Origin: a virus
Virus record (IMG/VR): IMGVR_UViG_3300031565_000223
Span: 1-31,487 of that record
Reading direction: 5' to 3' (one strand)
DNA: 31,487 nt
Part shown: positions 1 to 8,059 of the stretch, one piece after another
Position numbering within the stretch: position 1 is the stretch's first letter
How the letters are laid out: each line of letters begins with the position of its first letter
Notes under the pieces: generated by a model
What the model was told of the DNA's origin: nothing
Seen by the model: the letters and a program-made list of their open reading frames with translations, nothing else
Databases searched by the model: none
Program-made: the position numbers and the translations under genes

Positions 1-1460
1 TGAATTTAAAACAACTTCAGAAAACGAACAAACGTGATCCGAATGAGGATGCACGTGCGTTTTATGAACGTCTACAGGAACAAGCTAAATCCGGACCGCT
101 ATTCAGTGCTAAAACGATTCAAATCATTGAAGAATATAAAATTAAGGAAAAGAATACGGCTAAATGGTTAGCAACCCATATTGAAAGTGGATTAAAACCA
201 CCATATGGAAGTGACTTGATCGGAATATTTGATTGGATCCGAGATCAAAAACCCGATTTGGATAAACTTGATTTTGAAGAAGCTAAAGAGTCATCTGATG
301 AATGGCACGAAGGATTTGTTGAATCAGATAAAACCGGTGAATATAAGACAAAGAATGTTGACTATGACTTTGGTGATGGTTACACTATGGTTCTCGTACC
401 AGTTGAGGACTTAGACGCTGAAGGCGATCTAATGGGACACTGCGTTGGATCGTACGAGGAACAGGTTGAATCGGGTACTAAAATTTACAGTCTTCGTGAT
501 CCTCAAAATAAACCACACGTAACTATTGAATTTAGTGGTGGGAAAATTCAACAAGTACAAGGAAAGGAAAATAAAGTACCAGTAAAGAAATATCATAAAT
601 ATATATGGAAGTGGGCTGAAGAACGAAATTTACACGAATCATACGCTTTATTTAGTTTTACACCTACGGATGTGTTGACTAGGTTATCTGATAGTTCTGA
701 TGAAGAACTTTTAATTCGAATAGCTGAAAATTTGAATACCTCTCCAGAGGTCTTGATCAAATTATCTGTTAATAATTATCGAGTTCGTTATAATGTAGCC
801 CATAATCCGAATACGCCTCCAGATATCTTGGCTAAACTAGCTAGTGATAGTTATATTGAGGTTCGTCAGCATGTGGCCTATAATCCTAGCACGCCTCCAG
901 AGTTCTTATCTAAGTTAGCTGATGACAAGGACTGGGCGACTCGTCAGAATGTGGCCCAGAACTACAGCACGCCTTCAGAGATCTTGGCTAAATTATCCGA
1001 TGATAGTGATGAGAGTGTTCGTGGTGGTGTGGCCATAAACCCTAACACGCCTTTAGAAGTCTTAGCCAGATTAGCTGATGATGATGGTGAATGGGTTCGT
1101 TATGGTGTGGCCGAGAACCCTAGTGCGCCTCCAGATATCTTGAATAAATTATCCGATGATGATAATGGGGATGTTCGTCAGAGCTTGGCCAAGAATCGGA
1201 ATACGCCTTCAGAAGTCTTAGCCAGATTATCCGGTGATGACGATAAATATGTTCGGAGGAATGTGGCCAATAATCGGAATACGCCTCCAGAGATCTTGGT
1301 CATGTTATCTGGTGATAAAGACGCGATGGTTCGTAAGGGTGTTGCCCGTAACCCTAATACGCCTTCAGGTGGTTTGGTAGTATCAACAAATCACCTGGCG
1401 TTTTCTGATCGGATTTCGTCCGTTATTAGCATGCTGGATAATATTCATCTTGCTAATTAA
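1..1460 (+). CDS. PcfJ-like domain protein with LRV/HEAT-like repeats (5' end cut by window)
   Basis: The reading frame is open from base 3. Bases 1-2 are TG, so an ATG straddling the window edge is possible; a TTG at 216 is a much weaker start. The middle, around bases 432-610, carries MGHCVGSY, then a SLRD-type segment and PHVTIE, then Q-x-Q-G-K-x-N-K-V-P. This is the signature of PcfJ-like proteins, which are common in phages and plasmids and whose biochemical role is unknown. From about base 660 to 1375 there are ten units of about 24 residues with the pattern N-T-P-P-E-I-L-A-K-L-S-D-D...V-R..V-A, which matches leucine-rich-repeat-variant (LRV) or HEAT-like solenoid units. The last unit is cut short by an unrelated tail. 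The solenoid suggests a protein-binding surface, but no partner can be named. The start is uncertain; domain recognition is fairly secure. Confidence 0.8.
   Translation, partial: NLKQLQKTNKRDPNEDARAFYERLQEQAKSGPLFSAKTIQIIEEYKIKEKNTAKWLATHIESGLKPPYGSDLIGIFDWIRDQKPDLDKLDFEEAKESSDEWHEGFVESDKTGEYKTKNVDYDFGDGYTMVLVPVEDLDAEGDLMGHCVGSYEEQVESGTKIYSLRDPQNKPHVTIEFSGGKIQQVQGKENKVPVKKYHKYIWKWAEERNLHESYALFSFTPTDVLTRLSDSSDEELLIRIAENLNTSPEVLIKLSVNNYRVRYNVAHNPNTPPDILAKLASDSYIEVRQHVAYNPSTPPEFLSKLADDKDWATRQNVAQNYSTPSEILAKLSDDSDESVRGGVAINPNTPLEVLARLADDDGEWVRYGVAENPSAPPDILNKLSDDDNGDVRQSLAKNRNTPSEVLARLSGDDDKYVRRNVANNRNTPPEILVMLSGDKDAMVRKGVARNPNTPSGGLVVSTNHLAFSDRISSVISMLDNIHLAN
661..1374 (+). repeat. about ten 72-bp coding repeats (LRV units)
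   Basis: Diverged tandem repeats of about 72 bases encode the solenoid units of the first gene. The best conserved block reads roughly acgcctccagagatcttg. The units differ at many third positions, so this is an old protein repeat rather than a recent DNA expansion. Confidence 0.7.
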
Positions 1461-1485
1461 TAACTTTGTGATGGAGACTGATCGT

Positions 1486-1863
1486 ATGGAAAAACGTCGG
1501 GCAACTAATATATCATTAGTATCAGATTTAACCCAAGACTTCATGAAGGAGTTTGGGAAGAAAGATCTGACGCGTCGCCATGTTATGTCGTTCCTCTCAA
1601 AATCTAACACGCCTCAATTTTTGGCGTCGGATATAATTCGATGTCTTAAGCTGCGTCATTCTGTTTATGTTAAGGACGTTCTTGACGAGTTTCCGATCGC
1701 CAAAACGGCATCTGATGGCAAGCTATCCTTAGCTGCCGTTCGGGCCAAGTTGGTTATGCTTGAATCCGGCTCCGCACCGAATGTGTCGCGCCAACTTAAG
1801 CAATGCTCCGCGCATATATCTTCGGTAATCAAAGACCTTGAAGATATTAAGTCTGAAATTTGA
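1486..1863 (+). CDS. small protein of unknown function
   Basis: The frame opens further upstream (TTG 1450, ATG 1471). ATG 1486 is preferred because GGAG lies 9 bases before it; this start gives 125 residues beginning MEKRRATN. The protein is soluble-looking, rich in Ser, Lys and Leu, with a probably helical C-terminus ending in an acidic and Lys-rich stretch. There is no signal peptide, membrane segment or motif I recognise. It starts just after the PcfJ/LRV gene and ends 38 bases before the next gene, so it is probably co-transcribed with both. The function is unknown. Confidence 0.6.
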   Translation: MEKRRATNISLVSDLTQDFMKEFGKKDLTRRHVMSFLSKSNTPQFLASDIIRCLKLRHSVYVKDVLDEFPIAKTASDGKLSLAAVRAKLVMLESGSAPNVSRQLKQCSAHISSVIKDLEDIKSEI

Positions 1864-1901
1864 CGGCTTAGATTAGCCTTCTCATATCGTATGGATAGTG
1901 T

Positions 1902-3851
1902 ATGGCGAAGACTCCAGATATCGACTCTGCTCGCGGCATAGGAGAAATCTCCTCAATACTCCATAACCAAGGTATAGCCGATCTATCTTGGCTGGCGGTT
2001 AATGAAGAGGAGTATAGGGCTGCTGAAGCCCTACCGAAACAAAATCTGGATTGCATTCCGGAGCTTCAAAGAGCTCTGACTGTTGACCCGAAGGAAGATG
2101 ACGTTCCTCATCTAATCCCATTACGTCCTCACGTGATAGTGAATAGGAACCCGCTTAGTAATGAACATATGCAAACGTCTGAGACTGATCAGACGGTTCC
2201 GATTCGTAATAGGGTCGCCAGATATATAATGGCGAACTTGACGTCTGCAGATATCGAACGTCGGATTCGCACCGAATTTGCTCCGGGTGACATTCGTATC
2301 GCTGCGGGTGTCATTCGTGAAATAATGAACGAACGTGGCGTCCTGGGGAATGTGTATATCGATGCTCGCCATTTCCCGAACGCCCACCGTGACCCGAAAG
2401 AGCGTAAGTACGCCACGACTTTTGGAAAAAACGCGATTTTTGTCATTGCCGGTTGTGGAAGTAAGAACGGTTGCAATTGCCACCAAACTGGCACTTGTTC
2501 GACTTTCGGAAGCAAGAGAGTAGTAAATGAAGTTCCTTGGAGTGCTAGCGTTGCGGCGCATTACGCTCCTCGTCTTGCGGCGGAAAAACGATCACTCTCG
2601 GAGTTGTCTGGAATATCCGCTCAAGAATGGAAAGAAAATATTCGTTCTTCTTTCTTAAAGACCCCTATAGTTAGTAGTGGCGATGGGGTTCGCACTATCC
2701 ACACTCAGTATGCTACAGTAAAACCAAAGATTACGAATCAGGATATATCGAATCTCGTTGCGAAAAATTCTTCAGGACCTAAAACTAATGGACCTTCATC
2801 GGTTTGGATAAAGTATGCTCGTCGTATGATGCATGGGGTTGATGACCGTCATGCGCTTGTAGCTTCAACTGATCCCGAAATACGTGCGCTTGCTAGTGAA
2901 TATGGTATTCTCGGTCATACGTACCTTGACATGGATGCCCTTGGAGGGTGTCGTAATACTCTCGCTTTCATGAATGAACGAGGTGGTATTCCTGATTTTG
3001 TTATTCGACGTTCTGCGTCGTGTTCTATGTGCAGCGGGGTTTCTGACGGTGCCTGCATGGCTATTTGCTCTAAGAGCAAAATCTCAATGTCTAAAGATGA
3101 TATTGGGTATGAAGCTTTCGCTTCTTCGCTCGATAGAGCTGTCCTTTGTGGACGGATTTCATCGACGCAGGCTGAGTCGGCTTTCTCCATGGCTGGAAAG
3201 GGTTCTGCTTGGGAGAAGCTCGTCTCTCAAATAAATCTTCATCAGCCAGCTAGTATTGATACTACTGAGTATAGTGGTATTCGTGCTTCGGTTCACAATG
3301 GTGACCCCGGTCGTAATGATGCGAATGTTACGACACCTATGAATCCAGAAGAGATTCGCAGAACCCTATCTCATCTAATGAATCTTGGATTTTCTGGTAA
3401 AGCTCTTCGAGAAACGCTTCTTAAGCGTTATTCAACTGAAGACCTGCGTCAGGTGCCTGGTATAGGTAGACGCGCATCTTTGGATGATGGTATTCAGGGT
3501 CAATACTTCATCGATCCGACCGCCTATGCTGATTACGGTAAGGGTTGTGCATCTGGTTCGAAACATTTCCGGAAGCGCGGAGCCCCTAATGTCATCGCAT
3601 CTGGGAGTTGTACTGGATGCACCCTTCAAACAGCCCCCGGATGGTGTTCTAAATACGCTAAAAGCCTGATCAGACAGGTACCTATCTATGTTCGAGAGCA
3701 GGTTGCTGCATCTCGAAAATTGCCTGTGATTCAGTCAGCACCTGTTGAAAACCCTGTTGAGAGGTATGAACTCTCCAGTGAACTCACTGTTGACTTTGGA
3801 GGGACCAGGTCGAAAGGTCCTGATTTACATATACCTGGAAATGTTATTTAA
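1902..3851 (+). CDS. large protein with triplicated Cys-rich module, possible virion protein
   Basis: This 649-residue protein contains three copies of one module. Each has a helical lead-in and then the motif G-[VI]-[LQ]-G-x-x-[YF]-[IL]-D, starting at residues 146, 335 and 530. Each motif is followed within 25-60 residues by a cluster of cysteines, for example CGSKNGCNCH, CSMCSG...CMAIC, and CTGC...WCSK. The spacing of 189 and 195 residues shows internal triplication. The Cys/His clusters look metal-binding, probably zinc, although an Fe-S role cannot be excluded. There is no signal peptide. I recall similar Cys-rich proteins near terminase genes of large phages as unassigned structural proteins, but I cannot verify that here. 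No Shine-Dalgarno is obvious before ATG 1902. It ends 36 bases before the terminase-region gene. Confidence 0.75.
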   Translation: MAKTPDIDSARGIGEISSILHNQGIADLSWLAVNEEEYRAAEALPKQNLDCIPELQRALTVDPKEDDVPHLIPLRPHVIVNRNPLSNEHMQTSETDQTVPIRNRVARYIMANLTSADIERRIRTEFAPGDIRIAAGVIREIMNERGVLGNVYIDARHFPNAHRDPKERKYATTFGKNAIFVIAGCGSKNGCNCHQTGTCSTFGSKRVVNEVPWSASVAAHYAPRLAAEKRSLSELSGISAQEWKENIRSSFLKTPIVSSGDGVRTIHTQYATVKPKITNQDISNLVAKNSSGPKTNGPSSVWIKYARRMMHGVDDRHALVASTDPEIRALASEYGILGHTYLDMDALGGCRNTLAFMNERGGIPDFVIRRSASCSMCSGVSDGACMAICSKSKISMSKDDIGYEAFASSLDRAVLCGRISSTQAESAFSMAGKGSAWEKLVSQINLHQPASIDTTEYSGIRASVHNGDPGRNDANVTTPMNPEEIRRTLSHLMNLGFSGKALRETLLKRYSTEDLRQVPGIGRRASLDDGIQGQYFIDPTAYADYGKGCASGSKHFRKRGAPNVIASGSCTGCTLQTAPGWCSKYAKSLIRQVPIYVREQVAASRKLPVIQSAPVENPVERYELSSELTVDFGGTRSKGPDLHIPGNVI

Positions 3852-3856
3852 CTCGC

Positions 3857-3886
3857 ACCCATTGACAACGGGTATTGTCAATGGGT
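3857..3886 (+). promoter_or_regulatory. perfect 12-bp hairpin ending one base before the next start codon
   Basis: ACCCATTGACAA (3857-3868) and TTGTCAATGGGT (3875-3886) form a perfect inverted repeat with a 6-base loop. The right arm ends one base before ATG 3888 and would occupy the ribosome binding region of that gene. It has no T-tract. It may be an attenuating hairpin, a translational operator, or a DNA dyad for a regulator. Confidence 0.6.
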
Positions 3887-3887
3887 A

Positions 3888-4472
3888 ATGAGCGATAACG
3901 ACGATAAAGATAAAGACACTGGCAAGGGTAAACTAATTTCTTTTCCGGGAGGGAAAGAAGTTGATGCCGGTGAGGTGGGTGCTGACTACGTTATTGGACA
4001 AGGAGGGGACCTGTCCACTGGCGAGCTCATTGATCCGAAGTCTATTGATCGTGAAATTCGTAAAAGGGATCAATTTGTTAAGTCTCAGGGACTATTCCAG
4101 GTTATTTCTGAGAAAGCCCCCGTTTCCGATATAATAGACTCTGTTCTTGTTGAAATAGCAGAAGAATTATCTCATCTTAAATATGAGCGTCGGAAAGCCA
4201 CTGAAGAAGGCAAAAATACCGCGAATTATACGATATCTAGAATAGCATCTCTTCGACAACTTGCTGACGTTCTTCAAAAGCGGCAAGATAATACGAGAGC
4301 TGAGAGGCTTGATTTGAAAAGCCCGAAGTTCAAACAGATACTTCATCTTTGGATGGAATTTGTGTACGAATCTATGTCAAAGTCTGATCTTTCGGAGTCA
4401 TCTATCGATGTTGTTTTTAAACAGATGGAAGCTGACATGACAGACTGGGAAAAGAAAGCCCTCGACCTTTAA
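3888..4472 (+). CDS. putative terminase small subunit (by position)
   Basis: This 194-residue protein has a very acidic, Lys/Asp-rich start (DNDDKDKDTGKG). Its middle is predicted to be helical (about residues 55-140), and the C-terminal helix ends in MEADMTDWEKKALDL. It is the only gene other than the endonuclease between the Cys-rich protein and the large terminase, which is the usual place of a small terminase subunit that recognises packaging DNA. I see no convincing helix-turn-helix motif, so the name rests on position. Its start codon is directly preceded by a perfect hairpin, so translation may be controlled. It could equally be an unrelated head-region protein. Confidence 0.5.
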   Translation: MSDNDDKDKDTGKGKLISFPGGKEVDAGEVGADYVIGQGGDLSTGELIDPKSIDREIRKRDQFVKSQGLFQVISEKAPVSDIIDSVLVEIAEELSHLKYERRKATEEGKNTANYTISRIASLRQLADVLQKRQDNTRAERLDLKSPKFKQILHLWMEFVYESMSKSDLSESSIDVVFKQMEADMTDWEKKALDL

Positions 4473-4487
4473 TGGATTGGGTTCAGC

Positions 4488-5390
4488 ATGAAACATTGGA
4501 CCATTTACTGTCATATACACGTTGAATCTGGACGTCGTTATATTGGTTTGACTCAATATACGATGTTGCATCGATGGAATCAACATATTGCTCAGGCAAA
4601 AAATCTTAAAAACGAGAAGAGGTCACATTTCGCCGCCGCGATTCGTAAATATGGAAAAGATGCTTTTTCTCATGAAATCTTGGCGATGAGTTGGGATCTT
4701 GAAGGCGCGAATGTAACCGAACGAATTATAATTGAACAATGGGATACGAGAAATCCTGAAATAGGGTTCAACTTAGCTAAGGGTGGAGGATCAAAACCGA
4801 GTCTAAATCCTAAGAATCCGTGGAATCGTTCTGAATATCGGGACAAGTTAATGAATATATTTTCCAGTTCAAATTTTAAAATCAAGGTGTCTTCGAACGT
4901 GAAAGGACGAATTTTAAGTTCAGAAGTTCGTTCTGCAATATCTTCTCGTATGATTGGACACACGAAATCTTTGGAAGTTCGATCAAAGTTGTCTTCTGCA
5001 TTAAAAGGACACATCATGTCTGAAGAGACATGTAAGAAGATTGCTGAAGCACGTAAATTTCAAATTTTTAAACCGGAAACGCGCAAAAAGCTTTCACAAA
5101 AATCGGCAGGTCGAAGACATACAGATGAATCAAAGATCAGAATGTCCATAATTCAGAAGCAGAAAGCTGATGAACGTGTGGCTGGAGAAAAAGTTAGGTA
5201 TCGTGCAGTACATAGACCAACTCAAACACAAACTCATAAATTATGTAAAAAACATGGACAAATTCCTTTAGAAGAATGCTTTTCTTTGATTCGTAACAAT
5301 ATTGTTTATTATGAATGTCGCCTATGCCGTCGTTTTTATACCAAAAATTTTAAAGAAAATGTACGCAAGACAATCGTTTTTGACCTTTGA
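4488..5390 (+). CDS. free-standing GIY-YIG homing endonuclease
   Basis: This 300-residue protein has the GIY-YIG catalytic core at the N-terminus: IYCHIH (6-11), RRYIG (16-20), the conserved Arg at R29 in the HRW context, and the conserved Glu at E78 before an N-P...GFN...GG segment. From about residue 100 to 220 there are repeated DNA-binding segments of the NUMOD3 kind (S-x-E-x-R-x-K-L-S, K-G-H-x-x-S-E-E-T). The C-terminus holds a probable zinc finger, C253-x-x-H256-G and C277-x-x-C280. Such enzymes nick or cut a conserved site in phages lacking them and spread by repair. It sits 15 bases after the putative small terminase and ends 9 bases before TerL, so it probably homes into the terminase region. 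The gene looks more AT-rich than its neighbours, in line with mobility. Confidence 0.92.
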   Translation: MKHWTIYCHIHVESGRRYIGLTQYTMLHRWNQHIAQAKNLKNEKRSHFAAAIRKYGKDAFSHEILAMSWDLEGANVTERIIIEQWDTRNPEIGFNLAKGGGSKPSLNPKNPWNRSEYRDKLMNIFSSSNFKIKVSSNVKGRILSSEVRSAISSRMIGHTKSLEVRSKLSSALKGHIMSEETCKKIAEARKFQIFKPETRKKLSQKSAGRRHTDESKIRMSIIQKQKADERVAGEKVRYRAVHRPTQTQTHKLCKKHGQIPLEECFSLIRNNIVYYECRLCRRFYTKNFKENVRKTIVFDL

Positions 5391-5399
5391 TCGAACAGG

Positions 5400-7349
5400 A
5401 TGCCGATTAAGGAGCCTAAATTTCAAAGTCACCTAACCGGGGAAGTCACAGATTTCCTTGATAGGAAGCGTCGTGAAAAACATGGTGAAGGCGGTGAAGG
5501 AGGAGAGGAAAATTTCCTTACTATCATTGAGTTTATCGAAAAATTTAAACTTTTCCCGCATGGGCTTTTCCCTGTACAAAAATTTATTGTTAAATTATAC
5601 TATAACGTTCCGCTTGATAATGTTAACAAAAATATCACAGTAAAAGATAAGTTCAGTGAACACACTCTTTACACATTTACTGAGACTGAATATCTTCAAT
5701 ACCTATACGACCAAGGTCGTTGCAACATTAAAGAGCAAGACGGAAAAGTTCGACGCGAACTTATTTTGATTCTTGGACGTCGTTCAGGTAAGAGTGCTAT
5801 GGCAGCCGTGTTCGCTGCCTATGAACTGTATAAATTATTAAGACGTGGATCTCCGCAAGTTCATTATGGACTACCGCCGGGATCTGAAATTCGCGTGTTG
5901 GATATCGCTAATGATAAAGAACAGGCTGCTATCGTTTATGGTGATATTCAAGCTCATATTCAATCTGTAGACTATTTTAAGAATAACGTTGCCCATGACA
6001 CTCAAACTTACGTTAAATTTCGTACTGATGGTGATAGAAAACGATTCGGGCCTAATGGCAAAGCAACTATAACGGCCACATTCAAGAGTTCTATCGCCAA
6101 AGGCCTTCGTGGACGAGGCGTAATTTGTGCCATTTTAGATGAGATAGCATTTTTTATTGACGATGGAAACTCTTCTGCCGAACAAGTTTATCGTGGCCTT
6201 TCACCATCGCTTAAACAATTCACTCCGAAAGATCCGGATAATAAACACAATCCAATAGGTCCGACCGATGGTCGCATGATTCTTATCTCTTCTCCTGATG
6301 CTAAAGAGGGGTTTTTTTACCGCTTGTCTCAACAAGCGATGTCTGGTGGTATTGAATCGTCAAATACTCTTATCCTTCAAGCTCCGACTTGGGAAGTTAA
6401 CCCAACTTTGTCTCCTGAAGATTATCGTGTAGAATACGCAAAGCACCCGAAGTCATTCATGACTGAATATGGTGCTGAGTTCTCAGATCGTGTCCGTGGT
6501 TTTATTGAAAACTGGGGTGATTTGCAAGACTGCATAGTACCGGCACTCCGTCCTGCTGTCCGTGGTTATCCTCGAGAAGCTCACTGGGCTGGTGTCGACT
6601 TCGGTATTTCGAATGACGGAACAGCCATATCTCTCACCCGGTTATCTGGTGGAAAAATAGAGCTCGCGTATCATGAAGTTTGGTATCCCCGTAAGAGTTG
6701 GAAAGAGTCGAATCCACACCTTGATGTCCCAAGCGTTCCGTACGCTGCCACTCTTCAAGATCGCACGCGTCTTGACCTTGATGAAATAGCCAATTGGTTC
6801 CATATACTATCTCGCAGATTTTATATTTTGAGTGGGGTTTTCGACCAATGGGCTGGACCGGTATTTGAACAAGTTCTACATAAGAAGAATTTGAATCAAT
6901 TCGAAATGCGGAATTTTTTCCAATCTGAGACATCTCAGATGTGGCAAACGTTTAAAATGACAATGTTCAATCGTCAGCTTGCTTTATATGACTGGCCGAT
7001 ACCGGCTCAAGCTTCTTCGGAAAGTGGTAGTGTGCGCCATTCTCCATTGATCTCAGAACTTCTCGAGTTACAGTCATCATCTAGTGGTAAAAATATTATT
7101 GTGGTGGAAGCTCCTAAAATTGCTGGAAAGCATGATGATATGTCTGATTCATTGGCTCGTTCCGTCATGCTTGCCATGGAGCATGTCCGTGATAATCCAG
7201 GTATTTTAGAATCTTCCGGTAGACAGATCGCTTCCCAACATGGTCCGAGAATTCAAAACGTTGGATATAATCAGTACCATCGTCAACGGGCTCGTTCTCA
7301 TGGTATTAATGCACTCCGTACGGCACCCAGGCATGCAAGAAAATACTAG
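5400..7349 (+). CDS. terL: terminase large subunit (TerL), ATPase and nuclease
   Basis: This 649-residue protein is the packaging motor that cuts concatemeric DNA and pumps it through the portal into the prohead. The ATPase domain shows Walker A GRRSGKS at residues 126-132 and Walker B ICAILDE with D247 and E248. The RNase H-like nuclease domain shows the first acidic residue in GVDFG (D400) and a C-terminal acidic cluster HDDMSDS (D579, D580, D583). An acidic-basic low-complexity stretch (RREKHGEGGEGGEE, about residues 24-37) precedes the conserved part. Length and motif order fit TerL of T4-like or large phages. It begins 9 bases after the GIY-YIG gene, with only AGG abutting the ATG. The last 17 bases overlap the next gene. 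Confidence 0.96.
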   Translation: MPIKEPKFQSHLTGEVTDFLDRKRREKHGEGGEGGEENFLTIIEFIEKFKLFPHGLFPVQKFIVKLYYNVPLDNVNKNITVKDKFSEHTLYTFTETEYLQYLYDQGRCNIKEQDGKVRRELILILGRRSGKSAMAAVFAAYELYKLLRRGSPQVHYGLPPGSEIRVLDIANDKEQAAIVYGDIQAHIQSVDYFKNNVAHDTQTYVKFRTDGDRKRFGPNGKATITATFKSSIAKGLRGRGVICAILDEIAFFIDDGNSSAEQVYRGLSPSLKQFTPKDPDNKHNPIGPTDGRMILISSPDAKEGFFYRLSQQAMSGGIESSNTLILQAPTWEVNPTLSPEDYRVEYAKHPKSFMTEYGAEFSDRVRGFIENWGDLQDCIVPALRPAVRGYPREAHWAGVDFGISNDGTAISLTRLSGGKIELAYHEVWYPRKSWKESNPHLDVPSVPYAATLQDRTRLDLDEIANWFHILSRRFYILSGVFDQWAGPVFEQVLHKKNLNQFEMRNFFQSETSQMWQTFKMTMFNRQLALYDWPIPAQASSESGSVRHSPLISELLELQSSSSGKNIIVVEAPKIAGKHDDMSDSLARSVMLAMEHVRDNPGILESSGRQIASQHGPRIQNVGYNQYHRQRARSHGINALRTAPRHARKY

Positions 7350-7665
7350 CCCTTTCGTTTCTTCTCTAACTGTGAAAATTTCTAATTCAGATTCAGGGGT
7401 TGATGTAAAGGATACAACTGCCTATAAAATCGCTCGTCAAATCATGGATCATATATATGGTGATGATGAAGATATGTCCAATGAAGACTTTGTCGGTTTG
7501 TACCATGATTTCCTTCGTCGTGGGGGTTCTTGGAAGTCCCTTATGGATGGTGATATGAGATCCGTCAAATTTATTGAGGATGCACTCGAGTCTCTGGTTA
7601 AATCTAGGGGTCTAGGGAAAATTGCTACTAGGATATCTACACGATCTGCACATTTGGTAGCGTAA
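7333..7665 (+). CDS. small protein of unknown function, overlaps terL
   Basis: ATG 7333 is chosen because upstream extension would run about 110 bases into TerL. The start gives 110 residues beginning MQENTSPF and a 17-base overlap with TerL, typical of translational coupling. The protein is acidic in the middle (YGDDEDMSNEDF) with a basic Arg/Ser tail (KIATRISTRS). No domain is recognised. Position between terminase and portal suggests a packaging or head-assembly role, which is inference. Confidence 0.65.
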   Translation: MQENTSPFVSSLTVKISNSDSGVDVKDTTAYKIARQIMDHIYGDDEDMSNEDFVGLYHDFLRRGGSWKSLMDGDMRSVKFIEDALESLVKSRGLGKIATRISTRSAHLVA

Positions 7666-7666
7666 T

Positions 7667-8029
7667 ATGGTCAGTATGGCAACAGATATACCAAACAGGA
7701 AACTCAGTGCAGCTGAGTCACATGCCCGTCAAGATGACTTGGATCAAGCCATAAAGTTGTTTAAATCTATTCATGACCGCCTTGAAACTGTTACCCCGAT
7801 AATCGAATCAATTATTTTAGACGCTGGTCGTCTTCGTCAAATGTGTGAAAGAAATTCTGTTCTTAGAGCAGCCATGGTTTCTCGCCGTCTTTCCATTCGA
7901 ATTGTAACTCAAGATATGATTGGCGTGCGAACCAAGATTTCATCCATTTCTAAGTTTGTTGGAAAAACTTTGCATGCAAAAGCTTCTGAACTTGAAGAAA
8001 CTGTTTTAGACCCGGAATTACTTCGGTGA
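7667..8029 (+). CDS. small helical protein of unknown function
   Basis: This 120-residue protein starts one base after the previous stop; a second in-frame ATG at 7676 is possible. It appears entirely helical (long amphipathic stretches from about residue 15 to 115), with no cysteine cluster, membrane segment or signal peptide. It lies 30 bases before the portal gene in the same operon. It could be a chaperone or accessory factor of head assembly, but nothing in the sequence proves this. Confidence 0.65.
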   Translation: MVSMATDIPNRKLSAAESHARQDDLDQAIKLFKSIHDRLETVTPIIESIILDAGRLRQMCERNSVLRAAMVSRRLSIRIVTQDMIGVRTKISSISKFVGKTLHAKASELEETVLDPELLR

Positions 8030-8059
8030 AACGTTTTTCGAATCAAGTGTTGGTATATC

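Noticed and set aside
2121-2561. Reverse-strand frames opposite the Cys-rich protein
   Set aside because: They overlap a well-supported 649-residue gene with a clear internal triplication and show no motif or start signal.
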